This document shows positions 1 to 9,035 of a DNA stretch of 64,000 nt, piece after piece. A model generated the notes under the pieces. It had not been told where the DNA came from, made no database searches, and saw only the letters and a list, made by a program, of their open reading frames with translations. The stretch is from Gammaproteobacteria bacterium (GTDB lineage Bacteria > Pseudomonadota > Gammaproteobacteria > Xanthomonadales > SZUA-36), in contig JAJRRA010000033.1 of NCBI GenBank assembly GCA_024279945.1, forward strand, positions 1-64,000, in the 5' to 3' direction. The position numbers and the translations under genes were made by a program. How positions within the stretch are numbered: position 1 is the first letter of the stretch; every line of letters begins with the position of its first letter.

Positions 1-287
1 ACAATTCTACAGATTCTGAGCCTGACTCTTTTCGAAAAAACTCCGTTAGAACAAATACTTACGAATTGCGATTACAAAACTGATGGGAACGATATGTGCA
101 ACCAATTGAATTTGTTTGATAATTTAACGGGACAGTAGTGAAGCTGTATATAAAATAGGTAATTTCCCTGATTATGGAATCGCACAGAGCCGTTATCATG
201 CGATGAGCAGGATATGCACTTGCCTGCATGTGGGTGATGCACCCGGAATATATTCTTTATCCCCAAGCGGGCTTTTGCCAGTATCAA
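1..287. other. Leader region without a recognisable gene
   Basis: I see no supported coding sequence here. The stretch is A+T-rich compared with the genes that follow and lies upstream of the receiver protein, so it probably holds that gene's promoter. A TTGAT half-site occurs near 116, but it has no matching second half, so I do not call an FNR/Anr box. Confidence 0.5.
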
Positions 288-686
288 ATGAACACGGCCC
301 CACAAATCAGTCGCCAAATAAGCAGAACTGTTGTGGTTCTTATCGAACCGGATGCAAGTGTCCGTGATGCACTTGAACTATTGCTGCAAAGCGAAGGCTG
401 GCTGGTCCACAGTCTGGATGGATTCGATGAATTGGCCCTGGCAATCGAAGACCAGGATGTACTTGCCGTAGTCAGTGAGTCCAGCCTGCCAGACTGCCGG
501 CCTGAAGAAATTCTTGAACACTGCAAAAACAGGGGCTTGCCGGTTATTTTCACCGGTCACGATATCGTACTGCAGGATGCCGTTGACCTGGTCAGAAGGG
601 GGGCGCGTGATTTTCTGGATAAACCTTTCCCCCAGGATGGGCTGGTAAATTTGCTCAATGACCTGTCGGCAGGGCAAAATAGCTAG
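288..686 (+). CDS. Degenerate response-regulator receiver protein
   Basis: A stand-alone receiver (CheY/FixJ-like) domain of 132 residues with no output domain. The fold signature is visible: a hydrophobic beta1 ending in IEPD, a VRDAL helix, the conserved Thr in VIFTGHD and the Lys in FLDKPF. The phospho-acceptor position is abnormal: in AVVSESSLP the residue aligned with the usual Asp is Glu, and the acidic pocket is E-P-D instead of D-D-D. It is therefore probably a pseudo-receiver, or one locked in a phospho-mimic state (inference). It lies 37 bases upstream of the HiPIP start and in the same direction as the cbb3 locus, so a regulatory link is possible. The start is uncertain: ATG 288 matches the domain edge but has no clear ribosome site, and starts at 228 or 237 are possible. 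Confidence 0.75.
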   Translation: MNTAPQISRQISRTVVVLIEPDASVRDALELLLQSEGWLVHSLDGFDELALAIEDQDVLAVVSESSLPDCRPEEILEHCKNRGLPVIFTGHDIVLQDAVDLVRRGARDFLDKPFPQDGLVNLLNDLSAGQNS

Positions 687-723
687 TTCTATTGTATAAA
701 TTGTGTTCTTGAGGAGATATGAA

Positions 724-1071
724 GTGAACAAAGACAAAGCAATTGATCGACGCGGTTTTCTGAAAATGGGTGTGCAGGCCGGTGGCGGCATGCTGGCCTT
801 ATCTGCTATTCCCCTTCAGTTACTGGCCGATGACAAGGTCACCGAAGACGAGGCGCTCGCCCAGGCCATGGGTTATAAACTGGATGCATCAACCGTGGAC
901 ACGGCCAGATTCCCGAAGCGTGCCGGTGACGCCGGAGCTAATCAGTTCTGTCATAACTGCACCTTGTTTGCCGGTGCGGCGGATGCTGAATATGGTCCCT
1001 GCAGCATTTTCCAGAACCGCCTCGTTTCAGGTAAAGGCTGGTGTAATGCATGGGTTGCCAAACCCGCCTGA
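724..1071 (+). CDS. High-potential iron-sulfur protein (HiPIP)
   Basis: A periplasmic one-electron carrier with a single [4Fe-4S] cluster, 115 residues. The N-terminus carries a twin-arginine signal (DRRGFLKMG, then a hydrophobic stretch to about residue 35). The mature part has the HiPIP cysteine pattern: CHNC, then YGPC, then KGWC. The GTG at 724 is chosen because GAGGAG sits seven bases upstream. The ATG at 719 runs into a stop at once, and the GTG at 703 has no ribosome site. Its place directly ahead of the oxidase genes suggests it feeds electrons to the cbb3 oxidase, as HiPIPs do for terminal oxidases and reaction centres in other Gammaproteobacteria; the partner here is inferred. Confidence 0.93.
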   Translation: MNKDKAIDRRGFLKMGVQAGGGMLALSAIPLQLLADDKVTEDEALAQAMGYKLDASTVDTARFPKRAGDAGANQFCHNCTLFAGAADAEYGPCSIFQNRLVSGKGWCNAWVAKPA

Positions 1072-1151
1072 ACCCGGCTTGGCAGAGGAGACCGGTGAGG
1101 GTGCGCCCGGAGCATCTGGGCGCCAATAAAATCTAAAATTTGGAAAGACTT

Positions 1152-2567
1152 ATGACCTACAGCGATAAAGTAGTGCGGCAGTTTGTCGTCATGACCGTTG
1201 TCTGGGGTATTGTTGGCATGCTGGTCGGCGTCATTATCGCTGCCCAGTTGTGGTTACCGCAATTAAATTTCGATATACCCTGGTTCTCCTTCAGCAGGCT
1301 GAGGCCGCTGCACACCAATGCGGTCATTTTCGCCTTCGGTGGCTGCGCACTGATCGGTACTTCTTTTTACGTGGTCCAGCGAACCTGCCACGTGCGCTTG
1401 TTCGCGCCGCGCCTGGCGGCTTTCGTGTTTTGGGGGTGGCAACTGATCATCGTGTCCGCCGCGATCACCCTGCCGCTCGGCATTACGCAAGGCAAGGAAT
1501 ACGCTGAACTCGAGTGGCCCATCGACCTGGCGATTACCGTGGTCTGGGTGGCCTATGCCATTGTGTTCTTCGGCACGATAGTAAAGAGAAGAGTCAATCA
1601 TATCTATGTCGCCAACTGGTTCTACGGCGGCTTTATCCTGACCCTCGCCTTGTTACATATCGTCAACAATCTTTCCATCCCCATCACCCTGACCAAGTCC
1701 TACCCGATCTATACCGGCGCAGTTGATGCGGTGGTGCAATGGTGGTATGGGCATAACGCGGTGGGCTTTTTCCTCACTGTTGGATTTCTGGCGATGATGT
1801 ACTACTTCGTGCCGAAGCAGGCGGAGCGGCCGGTTTATTCCTACCGCCTGTCGATCGTCCACTTTTGGGCGCTGATTTCGATCTACATGTGGGCCGGGCC
1901 GCATCATTTGCACTACACGGCCATTCCGGACTGGCTGCAGTCGCTCGGGATGGTCTTCTCATTGATCCTGCTGGCGCCAAGCTGGGGCGGAATGATCAAC
2001 GGAATCATGACCCTGTCCGGTGCCTGGCATAAATTACGCACCGACCCGATTCTCAAGTTCATGATTGTCGCGCTGAGTTTCTATGGCATGTCCACCTTTG
2101 AAGGGCCGATGATGGCGATCAAGACCGTCAATGCACTTTCCCACTACACCGACTGGACCATCGGCCACGTACACTCCGGCGCGCTGGGCTGGCTGGCGAT
2201 GATGACCATTGGTTCTCTCTATGTATTGATCCCGAGACTGGTTGGTGGGACGACAATGTACAGCATCAAGGCCATTGATGCCCATTTCTGGATTTCCACT
2301 ATTGGTGTCGTCCTGTACATCTCTTCCATGTGGATCGCCGGTGTGATGCAGGGCCTGATGTGGCGTTCATTCAATGATGACGGAACCTTGACCTATACCT
2401 TCATTGAGTCTCTCGCAGCGACCAAGCCGTACTATGTCATCCGTCTGCTGGGTGGTTTGATGTTCCTGTCGGGCATGTTCATCATGGCCTGGAATATGTG
2501 GAAGACGATGGCTGCCGGAACGGTGCGGGACATACCTGTGAAAGAGCCGGCACCGGGTATGGCGTGA
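1152..2567 (+). CDS. ccoN: Cytochrome cbb3 oxidase subunit I
   Basis: Catalytic heme-copper subunit of the cbb3 oxidase in the inner membrane; it reduces oxygen to water at a heme b3-CuB site. 471 residues with about twelve membrane helices. Metal ligands are readable: low-spin heme His54 in RPLHTN, CuB ligands His201 (WYGHNAVG) and His251/His252 (GPHHLHY), and heme ligands His339 and His341 (GHVHSG). Tyr245 in IYMWAGP matches the cross-linked catalytic Tyr of cbb3 enzymes. The ATG at 1152 is preferred over TTG 1140 because GGAAAG precedes it. The gene starts 80 bases after the HiPIP and is followed by ccoO after 13 bases. Confidence 0.97.
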   Translation: MTYSDKVVRQFVVMTVVWGIVGMLVGVIIAAQLWLPQLNFDIPWFSFSRLRPLHTNAVIFAFGGCALIGTSFYVVQRTCHVRLFAPRLAAFVFWGWQLIIVSAAITLPLGITQGKEYAELEWPIDLAITVVWVAYAIVFFGTIVKRRVNHIYVANWFYGGFILTLALLHIVNNLSIPITLTKSYPIYTGAVDAVVQWWYGHNAVGFFLTVGFLAMMYYFVPKQAERPVYSYRLSIVHFWALISIYMWAGPHHLHYTAIPDWLQSLGMVFSLILLAPSWGGMINGIMTLSGAWHKLRTDPILKFMIVALSFYGMSTFEGPMMAIKTVNALSHYTDWTIGHVHSGALGWLAMMTIGSLYVLIPRLVGGTTMYSIKAIDAHFWISTIGVVLYISSMWIAGVMQGLMWRSFNDDGTLTYTFIESLAATKPYYVIRLLGGLMFLSGMFIMAWNMWKTMAAGTVRDIPVKEPAPGMA

Positions 2568-2580
2568 TGGGAGTGCAAAG

Positions 2581-3192
2581 ATGAGTGAAAGTCACAAAAA
2601 ACTGGAAAAAAACATCAGCCTGATGGCCATCATCATCGTGCTCGTGGTGCTGGTCGGTGGTGCGGTTGAGATTCTTCCCCTGGTATTTCAGGATATTGTC
2701 AGGACGCCAATCAAGGGCATTGTTCCGTACCCGGCACTGCAACTGGCGGGACGGGATGTTTACGTGCGCGAGGGTTGTTACCTTTGTCATTCCCAGATGA
2801 TCAGGCCATTTCGCAGCGAGACTGCGCGCTACGGGCCGTACTCAGTGGCGGGTGAATCGGTTTACGACCGCCCGTTCCAGTGGGGATCCAAGCGCACCGG
2901 GCCTGATTTGGCCCGGGTTGGCGGACGGTACAGCGATGACTGGCATCGAATTCACCTGACCAACCCGCGAGACGTGGTTCCCGAATCCAATATGCCTGGT
3001 TTCCCCTGGTTCAAAGACAATCTGGTTGACGGGGAACTGGTTCAAAAGAAGATGCGGCGCTTGCAGGCCTTTGGTGATCCGTATACCGATGAACAGGTTG
3101 ATTCGGCGCCTGCCGATGTAGAGGGTAAAACCGAAATGGATGCAGTGATTGCCTATCTTCAGGCCCTGGGGCACGCCAGGAGCGGACGCTGA
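2581..3192 (+). CDS. ccoO: Cytochrome cbb3 oxidase subunit II, mono-heme cytochrome c
   Basis: Membrane-anchored cytochrome c that passes electrons towards CcoN. 203 residues: an N-terminal membrane helix at about 12-36, then a periplasmic domain with one heme c motif, CYLCH (Cys66, Cys69, His70), and a likely axial Met138 in ESNMPGF. Length and layout are those of the family. It lies in the ccoNOQP operon, 13 bases after ccoN and 2 bases before ccoQ. Confidence 0.97.
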   Translation: MSESHKKLEKNISLMAIIIVLVVLVGGAVEILPLVFQDIVRTPIKGIVPYPALQLAGRDVYVREGCYLCHSQMIRPFRSETARYGPYSVAGESVYDRPFQWGSKRTGPDLARVGGRYSDDWHRIHLTNPRDVVPESNMPGFPWFKDNLVDGELVQKKMRRLQAFGDPYTDEQVDSAPADVEGKTEMDAVIAYLQALGHARSGR

Positions 3193-3194
3193 AT

Positions 3195-3374
3195 ATGGAC
3201 ATCAACACCATTCGCGGCATCCTGACCATTACCCTTATGATCGCGTTCCTGGGTCTTTTTATCTGGGCCTGGAGCAGCAAACGCAAGGAAACTTTTGACA
3301 AGTTGAGCCAACTGCCCCTGGAAGAAGATGAAGGGCAGGCTCCTGAAATTGATAGCCGGAGTGAGTCATGTTGA
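3195..3374 (+). CDS. ccoQ: Cytochrome cbb3 oxidase subunit CcoQ
   Basis: A small single-helix subunit of the cbb3 oxidase, 59 residues. It begins MDINTIRGIL, has one membrane helix at about 8-26 (LTITLMIAFLGLFIWAW) followed by the basic patch SSKRKE, and ends in an acidic tail, which is the typical CcoQ plan. The protein is thought to stabilise the complex or protect it from oxygen. It starts 2 bases after the ccoO stop, and its end overlaps the ccoP start (ATG 3368) by 7 bases, which supports translational coupling. Confidence 0.93.
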   Translation: MDINTIRGILTITLMIAFLGLFIWAWSSKRKETFDKLSQLPLEEDEGQAPEIDSRSESC

Positions 3375-4267
3375 ATTCGTTTTGGAACTGGTTTGTGATC
3401 ATACTGACCCTGGTCAATATTCTGGCCTGCTGGTGGCTGTTGTACTGGACCAAAGGCATATCGAACCGGGAAGATGGCAAAACAACCACCGGGCACGAGT
3501 GGGATGGTCTGACCGAACTCAATAATCCTCTTCCGCGCTGGTGGTTGCACCTGTTTAATATCTCCATCGTGCTTGCTCTTGTCTACCTGATCCTGTACCC
3601 CGGGCTGGGTAATATGACCGGTGTTCTGGGCTGGACCCAACTGAAGCAATATGACGCCGAACTTGTGGCGGCAAATGCGACTGAACAGGCAGTATTCGGG
3701 CGCTTCGGCGACATGGATCCCCAGGCCCTGATGGCGGACTCCGAAGCGGGTGAAATCGGTCGCCGCCTGTTTGCAAACAACTGCGCCATGTGCCACGGGT
3801 CGGATGCACGCGGTGCACCCGGCTTCCCGAACCTGACCGATGACGACTGGTTGTATGGCGGTTCCTTCGATCAGATTCTGACCAGCATCAGCAATGGCCG
3901 GGTTGGCGCCATGCCTGCCTGGGGTGCAGCGCTGGGCGGAGACGATGGCGTTAACGAAGTGGTTGCCTATGTTCAGCAATTGTCCGGGCAGAATGTCGAT
4001 AGCGAACTGGCAATGGCAGGCAAAGCCCGCTTCAATATGTTTTGCATCGCCTGCCACGGGGTGGATGGCACCGGCAACCAGGCATTGGGGGCGCCCAACC
4101 TGAGCAATGGCATCTGGCTGTATGGTGGCAGCGCCAGTACCCTTGCAGAAACTATCAGCAAGGGCCGCTCGGGTAAAATGCCAGCACACAAGTCCTTGAT
4201 AAACGAACAACGCCGCCGCGTTCTCGCCGCCTACGTCAAAGGTCTTTCAGATACCGGAGGTCAGTGA
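3368..4267 (+). CDS. ccoP: Cytochrome cbb3 oxidase subunit III, di-heme cytochrome c
   Basis: Di-heme cytochrome c that receives electrons from soluble carriers. 299 residues with two N-terminal membrane helices (about 6-27 and 58-80). The periplasmic part holds two cytochrome c domains with heme motifs CAMCH (Cys139, Cys142, His143) and CIACH (Cys226, Cys229, His230); Met ligands are likely in AMPAW and KMPAH. It has the family's usual length and the two-helix Proteobacterial form. It overlaps ccoQ by 7 bases. Confidence 0.97.
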   Translation: MLNSFWNWFVIILTLVNILACWWLLYWTKGISNREDGKTTTGHEWDGLTELNNPLPRWWLHLFNISIVLALVYLILYPGLGNMTGVLGWTQLKQYDAELVAANATEQAVFGRFGDMDPQALMADSEAGEIGRRLFANNCAMCHGSDARGAPGFPNLTDDDWLYGGSFDQILTSISNGRVGAMPAWGAALGGDDGVNEVVAYVQQLSGQNVDSELAMAGKARFNMFCIACHGVDGTGNQALGAPNLSNGIWLYGGSASTLAETISKGRSGKMPAHKSLINEQRRRVLAAYVKGLSDTGGQ

Positions 4268-4270
4268 TCA

Positions 4271-4292
4271 AGGCCGCCTTCAAGGCGGTTCC
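4271..4292 (+). other. Hairpin after ccoP
   Basis: CCGCC-TTCAA-GGCGG lies 6 bases after the ccoP stop and can form a short, GC-rich stem. There is no T-run after it, so it is not a classical terminator. It could protect the 3' end of a ccoNOQP message or attenuate read-through into the assembly genes. The role is inferred from position only. Confidence 0.4.
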
Positions 4293-4363
4293 GGCCGGCA
4301 TTTACACGGCTCCATGAATGCAGCTTTGTAGATGTGTTCTGGCCAACTCAAACGGAATCAAAT

Positions 4364-4738
4364 ATGAACCAGACTGAGCAAAACAGCGCCCCTGGAGTGC
4401 AGGGGCGTTGGAATATGCGCAAGCGGGATATCGGTACGGCCCTGTGGGTGGCGTTCCTCGCAGCTTGTGTCGGTACTTTCGTGATATTTGGTGTAATGGA
4501 TCCGGATGCCTTGAATGATGCCTGGGTGCTTCCCTGGGAAATGGGACGCAAACTGGCGTATAGCCTCGGCTTTATGTTTCTGTTTATCGTCAGCCTGATC
4601 GCCAGCAGTCTAACTGTATTCATGATCCGGACCGGACCGCAGCAGGGGCACAGCAGGGGCAACGATGACCGACCCCCGACTGAATTCAGGGATCCGGGTG
4701 ATGATAACCCTGACCTGGATACAGGAGACTGGCGTTGA
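4364..4738 (+). CDS. Small two-helix membrane protein of the cbb3 locus
   Basis: A 124-residue protein with two predicted membrane helices (about 24-45 and 63-86) and a hydrophilic acidic C-terminus rich in Asp and Pro. I do not recognise a named family. Its position between ccoP and ccoG, and the overlap of its stop with the TTG start of ccoG, indicate a role linked to oxidase assembly or stability. ATG 4364 is chosen over an in-frame start at 4334 because residues before it are not membrane-like and the upstream site has no ribosome signal. Confidence 0.75.
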   Translation: MNQTEQNSAPGVQGRWNMRKRDIGTALWVAFLAACVGTFVIFGVMDPDALNDAWVLPWEMGRKLAYSLGFMFLFIVSLIASSLTVFMIRTGPQQGHSRGNDDRPPTEFRDPGDDNPDLDTGDWR

Positions 4739-6129
4739 GCGGGAATCGGTCATCGCAGCGGTCGATGTACCTCAAGGAACCCAAAATATATCCCCGCCAC
4801 GTGAAGGGGCGTTTTGCGCGCTTGCGCGTGCTGGCGGTATGGCTGTTGCTCGGTCTGTATTACCTCATTCCATGGTTCAATATCGGTGGACAGCAAGCGG
4901 TGCTGTTCGATCTGCCGGCGCGTAAATTCCATATTCTCGGCCTGACCTTGTGGCCACAGGACTTTGTCTACCTTGCACTTTTGCTTATCGTAGCCGGTTT
5001 GTCTCTGTTCTTTTTCACCGCTTTGGCCGGCCGCCTGTGGTGTGGCTTTGCCTGTCCACAAACGGTGTGGACTGAGACTTTCATGATGATCGAGCGCTGG
5101 GTGGAGGGCGACCGATCACAGCGTATCAAGCTGGACAAGTCGCCGTGGAATGCAAATCGGATCATGCGTAAATTCATCAAGCAGTTGCTGTGGATTGTGT
5201 TCGCTGCCTGGACCGGCTTCACTTTCGTCGGATTTTTCACGCCGATCAGGGAACTGGGCGGCGATATCGTAAATCTAGAACTCGGTGGCTGGGCTACGTT
5301 TTGGATTATTTTCTACAGCGTCGCCACTTACGGCAACGCCGGCTTCCTGCGTGAGCAAGTGTGCAAATATATGTGCCCCTATGCACGTTTTCAGAGCGCC
5401 ATGTTCGACGAGGATACACTGATCATCTCCTACGATGAGAAGCGCGGTGAACCACGCGGTGGGCGGCGCAAGTCGGCAGACCCGGCTGCTCTCGAACTGG
5501 GCTCATGCATCGACTGCACGCTTTGTGTCCAGGTTTGTCCAACCGGAATCGATATCCGTAACGGCCTGCAATATGATTGCATCGCCTGCGCCGCCTGCAT
5601 CGATGTGTGTGACCAGGTTATGGACAAGATGGAATATCCCCGCGGTTTAATCTCATTCACCACCGAACACGCGCTGCAGGGAAAAGAAACCCGCGTGTTA
5701 CGCCCTCGCATGTGGGTTTACGGTACGCTGCTATTGGTGATAGTGTCCGGCATCGTCTGGGGAATGACCCACCGTGTACCGCTACGCGCTGATTTGATTC
5801 GTGATCGTAATGTACTCTACCGTGAACTCCCTGACGGCATGATCGAAAGTGTTTACACACTCAAAATCACCAATATGGACCGTAAACCACATCACTATGA
5901 ATTAACCGTGATCGATAATGATGCGGTGCAGTTCGATTTTTCCCGGCCACTCGAACTGGAGGCTGAGGAAGTAGGCGACTTTTCCATGCGCATTCGCATG
6001 CCGGCCTCAGCAGGAAGTGGAACCCAGAACCTCCAGTTGCTGTTCCAGGCTACGGACGATTCTTCCATACAACGTCTGGTCAAAGCCCGTATGCTATTAC
6101 CCACACAAACGAACGGGGCAGGGCGATGA
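4735..6129 (+). CDS. ccoG: cbb3 assembly iron-sulfur protein CcoG
   Basis: A membrane-bound ferredoxin-like protein that takes part in copper delivery to cbb3 oxidase (CcoG/RdxA/FixG family), 464 residues. The N-terminal half has several membrane helices with CGFACPQTVW and CKYMCPYARFQ. The middle holds a twin cluster domain with CIDCTLCVQVCP and CIACAACIDVC, and the C-terminal third is the FixG-type immunoglobulin-like domain. The start is TTG at 4735, overlapping the preceding stop (TTGA), with GGAG upstream. It gives the usual leader before KIYPRHVKGRF; ATG 4765 would trim 10 residues. Confidence 0.96.
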   Translation: MSGNRSSQRSMYLKEPKIYPRHVKGRFARLRVLAVWLLLGLYYLIPWFNIGGQQAVLFDLPARKFHILGLTLWPQDFVYLALLLIVAGLSLFFFTALAGRLWCGFACPQTVWTETFMMIERWVEGDRSQRIKLDKSPWNANRIMRKFIKQLLWIVFAAWTGFTFVGFFTPIRELGGDIVNLELGGWATFWIIFYSVATYGNAGFLREQVCKYMCPYARFQSAMFDEDTLIISYDEKRGEPRGGRRKSADPAALELGSCIDCTLCVQVCPTGIDIRNGLQYDCIACAACIDVCDQVMDKMEYPRGLISFTTEHALQGKETRVLRPRMWVYGTLLLVIVSGIVWGMTHRVPLRADLIRDRNVLYRELPDGMIESVYTLKITNMDRKPHHYELTVIDNDAVQFDFSRPLELEAEEVGDFSMRIRMPASAGSGTQNLQLLFQATDDSSIQRLVKARMLLPTQTNGAGR

Positions 6130-6404
6130 ATACGATTAAATCGGACAATCCGACCCAGGCTGACGGCCTGGATATTCGCCCCTGGTACAAGGAACCCTGG
6201 CCCTGGGTATTGATCGCCATACCACTGCTTACCATTATCGCCAGCGGGTATACCTTCTACCTGGCGGTCACTTACCCGGATTACCTGGTCATCGAAGAAG
6301 AAGAATATAGCGAAATTGTCGAAGATTTAAGGCCTTCGTATACAACGGGTTTACAGCGGGTGCCAGGGGGCCAAAGCTCTGACGAGGACAATGAACAGCA
6401 CTGA
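6126..6404 (+). CDS. FixH-like cbb3 assembly protein, short form
   Basis: 92 residues. The pattern PWYKEPWPWVLIAIPLL, then one membrane helix, then YLVIEEEEY matches the N-terminus of gammaproteobacterial FixH/CcoH proteins. Full-length FixH usually has a periplasmic domain of over 100 residues, which is almost absent here: the protein ends after an acidic tail. The reading frame is intact and both ends overlap neighbours (ATG overlaps the ccoG stop; its end overlaps ccoI by 14 bases). It therefore looks like a naturally short variant and not a broken gene. Confidence 0.75.
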   Translation: MNTIKSDNPTQADGLDIRPWYKEPWPWVLIAIPLLTIIASGYTFYLAVTYPDYLVIEEEEYSEIVEDLRPSYTTGLQRVPGGQSSDEDNEQH

Positions 6405-8835
6405 GTGCCGTTGTTTCCATTGCGGTGAATCCATCCCCCCTGGACATAGACTGACCGTTAGCCGTAACGGAGAAGACCAGCCGGTTTGTTGCACAGGCTG
6501 CCAGGCTGTAGCCGAATTAATCAATGCATCGGGTCTGGGCCGTTACTATCAGTTCAGGCAGTCACTGGCACGAACAGCCGATGACAATATCCAGCAGGTC
6601 GTGGAAGCCTGGCGAGGCTGTGACGATCGCAAATCTATGTGGGGAACGGAACTGGGTAACGGTAAGCGGGAGCTATTGTTACAAACCGAGGGCATCCGTT
6701 GTGCGGCCTGTTCCTGGTTGATCCGCAGCCGCCTGGAGGCTGACCGCGGCGTCAGCGCGGCACAGGTTGATGTGGCTACGGGTTACACACGTATTGTCTG
6801 GAATCCGCAGCTTACCCGCCTCAGTACACTGGCTGCTTCCTTGCTGGAACTGGGTTACAAACCCCACCTTCCGCTGGCCAGCGAAGAAGAACAGGCCCGT
6901 CAGACTGAACGGCGGGAGGCTCTGAAACGACTCGGTGTCGCCGGGCTGGGCATGATGCAGGTGATGATGTATGCCGTTGGATTGTATGCCGGTGATGCAG
7001 CCGGTATGTCGCCGGCCGCCCGGGGTTTCCTGGAGTGGGTCAGCCTGGCGGTGACGTTACCGGTGGTGCTGTATTCGGGGCACGTGTTTTTTACCGGCGC
7101 CTGGAACAGCCTGAAAGCCCGCCGTCCCGGAATGGACGTACCGGTCGCGCTGGCCATCGGCCTGGCATTCCTGGCCAGTTGTTTCAACTTTTTCAGGGGG
7201 CAGGGGCAGGTCTGGTTCGACTCTGTCGTCATGTTTATTTTTTTTCTATCCCTGGGACGATATCTCGCAATGGTCCTGAGACACCGTAACCTGCAGGCAG
7301 GCGCCGCGCTGGCCCGATTGTTGCCTGAATGGGCAGAACGACTGACGAATGGTGGTGCAGAGACGATACCCGCGACAGATTTGGAAAGTGGTGATTTGAT
7401 TCGTGTTCACGGTGGAGAGGCATTCCCGGCTGACGGCGAAATTGTCGCCGGTGAGAGCGAAGTTGACGAGGCTCTGCTGACGGGAGAGTCTCGCCCCCTG
7501 ATTTGCCGCCCGGGTGATTCAGTTATCGCGGGGACGATAAACTTGTCACAAACCGTCGAGATCAAAGTGACTGCGGCTGGACCCGAAACAACCGTGTCGG
7601 CCCTGGGTAGATTGTTGTTGTTGGCCCAGGCCAGGCGGCCGGACAGCTTCGGCATACCGGCCTGGCTGGTGCCCGTTTTCATCCTTGTTGTATTGCTGCT
7701 CGCCGTGGGTAGTTGGGGCTTCTGGCAAATGACGGACCCAGTGCGCGCTTTTCCAGCCCTGCTGGCGGTATTGGTGGCGAGTTGTCCCTGTGCGCTGTCG
7801 CTTGCGGTGCCGGCTGTATATGCCGCCGCCAGCCGACGCTTGCTGGACGAGGGCGTGTTGATGACACGCGGCGACTGCCTGGCGGCGCTCAACCGCGTGG
7901 ATACGGTTGTGTTTGACAAGACCGGGACGCTGACACGCGGTCTGCCGGAAATCAAGGCAGTGCATTTAAATCCGCAAAGACCCGGCTACTCCCGGCAACA
8001 GGTGACACAGATTGCCGCGGCCATCGAGGCGTTTTCAGCGCACCCGCTATCGCGGGCGTTTGATCAGGTGGAAATCCGCAGCCCGGCAAGTTTACCGCGC
8101 AGCGTGGCGGGGCAGGGGATGGAAGCGGAAGTCGAAGGCCACCGGTGGCGTATCGGCCGGCCCGGTTTTATTGACCGCAGCATAGCCACCTCGAAAGATC
8201 ATGGAATCTGGCTGGGTGACGAAAGCGGCTGGCTGGCATATTTTGAATATGGCGATGCTTTGCGGGAGGATGCGGCCAAAACGATCGCGAATCTGGATGC
8301 AGCCGGTTTGGCCGTGATCATTCTGTCTGGTGACAGTGCAGATGCAGTGGGGAAGCTTGCCGGTAATCTTGGAATAAAACACTGGCGCGCACGGCAAACT
8401 CCGGAAATGAAGTTACAGGCTTTGGAAGAATTGGGAAAGCAAGGTCATACCGTGCTAATGGTTGGAGATGGCGTTAACGACGCACCGGTACTCGCGGCAG
8501 CAGATGTTTCCATGACCGTTAAGGGGGGGGCGGAGCTGGCCAACAGCGCGGCAGACCTGATTCTCACCTCCGACTCCCTTGGGCTGGTCAACCGTGTTCG
8601 TGAAATAGCGACCCGGACACGCAGATTGATCCATCAGAACCTGGCCTGGGCAGTTGCCTACAATGTTTCGGTGATGCCACTGGCAATGAGCGGCATCCTC
8701 AAGCCGTGGATGGCGGCACTTGGCATGTCGCTCAGTTCCCTGATTGTCGTTGCAAACGCCGTCCGGTTGGTACGCAACAGGGCGCGCTCCGTATTCGGCC
8801 CGTATCGGCCAGACCCGGGGTCGGTTTCCATATGA
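6391..8835 (+). CDS. ccoI: P-type copper-exporting ATPase for cbb3 assembly
   Basis: A P1B-type ATPase (CcoI/FixI/CopA2) that moves Cu(I) out of the cytoplasm for the CuB site, 814 residues. Order of features: N-terminal Cys-rich segment (CRCFHCGE, CCTGCQ), a heavy-metal-binding domain with GIRCAAC (Cys104, Cys107), membrane helices, the actuator TGES at about 364-367, the CPC ion-binding motif at 465-467, phosphorylation Asp509 in DKTGTLT, the HP motif near 551, and GDGVNDAP at about 692-699. The Cys-rich N-terminus is typical of the assembly-type pumps. Overlaps fixH and ccoS by a few bases. Confidence 0.96.
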   Translation: MNSTECRCFHCGESIPPGHRLTVSRNGEDQPVCCTGCQAVAELINASGLGRYYQFRQSLARTADDNIQQVVEAWRGCDDRKSMWGTELGNGKRELLLQTEGIRCAACSWLIRSRLEADRGVSAAQVDVATGYTRIVWNPQLTRLSTLAASLLELGYKPHLPLASEEEQARQTERREALKRLGVAGLGMMQVMMYAVGLYAGDAAGMSPAARGFLEWVSLAVTLPVVLYSGHVFFTGAWNSLKARRPGMDVPVALAIGLAFLASCFNFFRGQGQVWFDSVVMFIFFLSLGRYLAMVLRHRNLQAGAALARLLPEWAERLTNGGAETIPATDLESGDLIRVHGGEAFPADGEIVAGESEVDEALLTGESRPLICRPGDSVIAGTINLSQTVEIKVTAAGPETTVSALGRLLLLAQARRPDSFGIPAWLVPVFILVVLLLAVGSWGFWQMTDPVRAFPALLAVLVASCPCALSLAVPAVYAAASRRLLDEGVLMTRGDCLAALNRVDTVVFDKTGTLTRGLPEIKAVHLNPQRPGYSRQQVTQIAAAIEAFSAHPLSRAFDQVEIRSPASLPRSVAGQGMEAEVEGHRWRIGRPGFIDRSIATSKDHGIWLGDESGWLAYFEYGDALREDAAKTIANLDAAGLAVIILSGDSADAVGKLAGNLGIKHWRARQTPEMKLQALEELGKQGHTVLMVGDGVNDAPVLAAADVSMTVKGGAELANSAADLILTSDSLGLVNRVREIATRTRRLIHQNLAWAVAYNVSVMPLAMSGILKPWMAALGMSLSSLIVVANAVRLVRNRARSVFGPYRPDPGSVSI

Positions 8836-9035
8836 ACATGGTGTACCTGTTAATTCCGCTTGCCCTGATGCTGGTAGCCGTGGCTGCCTGGGCGCTGGTC
8901 TGGGCCATCCGGTCCGGGCAATTCGAGGACCTGGAGTCGCAGGGCTGGAGTATTGTGCTGGATGATGATGAGAAACCACCGCCCGCTCCGGACCAGTCAG
9001 AAGCAGGTGATGATGGGAAGGAAGCAGAAAAATGA
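8832..9035 (+). CDS. ccoS: cbb3 maturation protein CcoS
   Basis: A small inner-membrane protein needed for cofactor insertion into cbb3 oxidase, 67 residues. It shows the CcoS signature: MNMVYLLIPLALMLV as the helix start, then AIRSGQFEDLESQG, then an Asp/Glu-rich tail. ATG 8832 overlaps the ccoI stop by 4 bases (ATGA), and its own stop overlaps the next gene, so the whole block is translated as a coupled unit. Confidence 0.95.
   Translation: MNMVYLLIPLALMLVAVAAWALVWAIRSGQFEDLESQGWSIVLDDDEKPPPAPDQSEAGDDGKEAEK

Noticed and set aside
100-130. FNR/Anr box ahead of the HiPIP/cbb3 genes
   Set aside because: TTGAT is present but the matching ATCAA half at the right spacing is not. I saw no full site in the upstream regions.
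3011-4210. A 399-codon open frame on the minus strand
   Set aside because: It lies antisense to ccoO, ccoQ and ccoP, which have clear heme motifs. Its text has no domain and is an artefact of codon composition.
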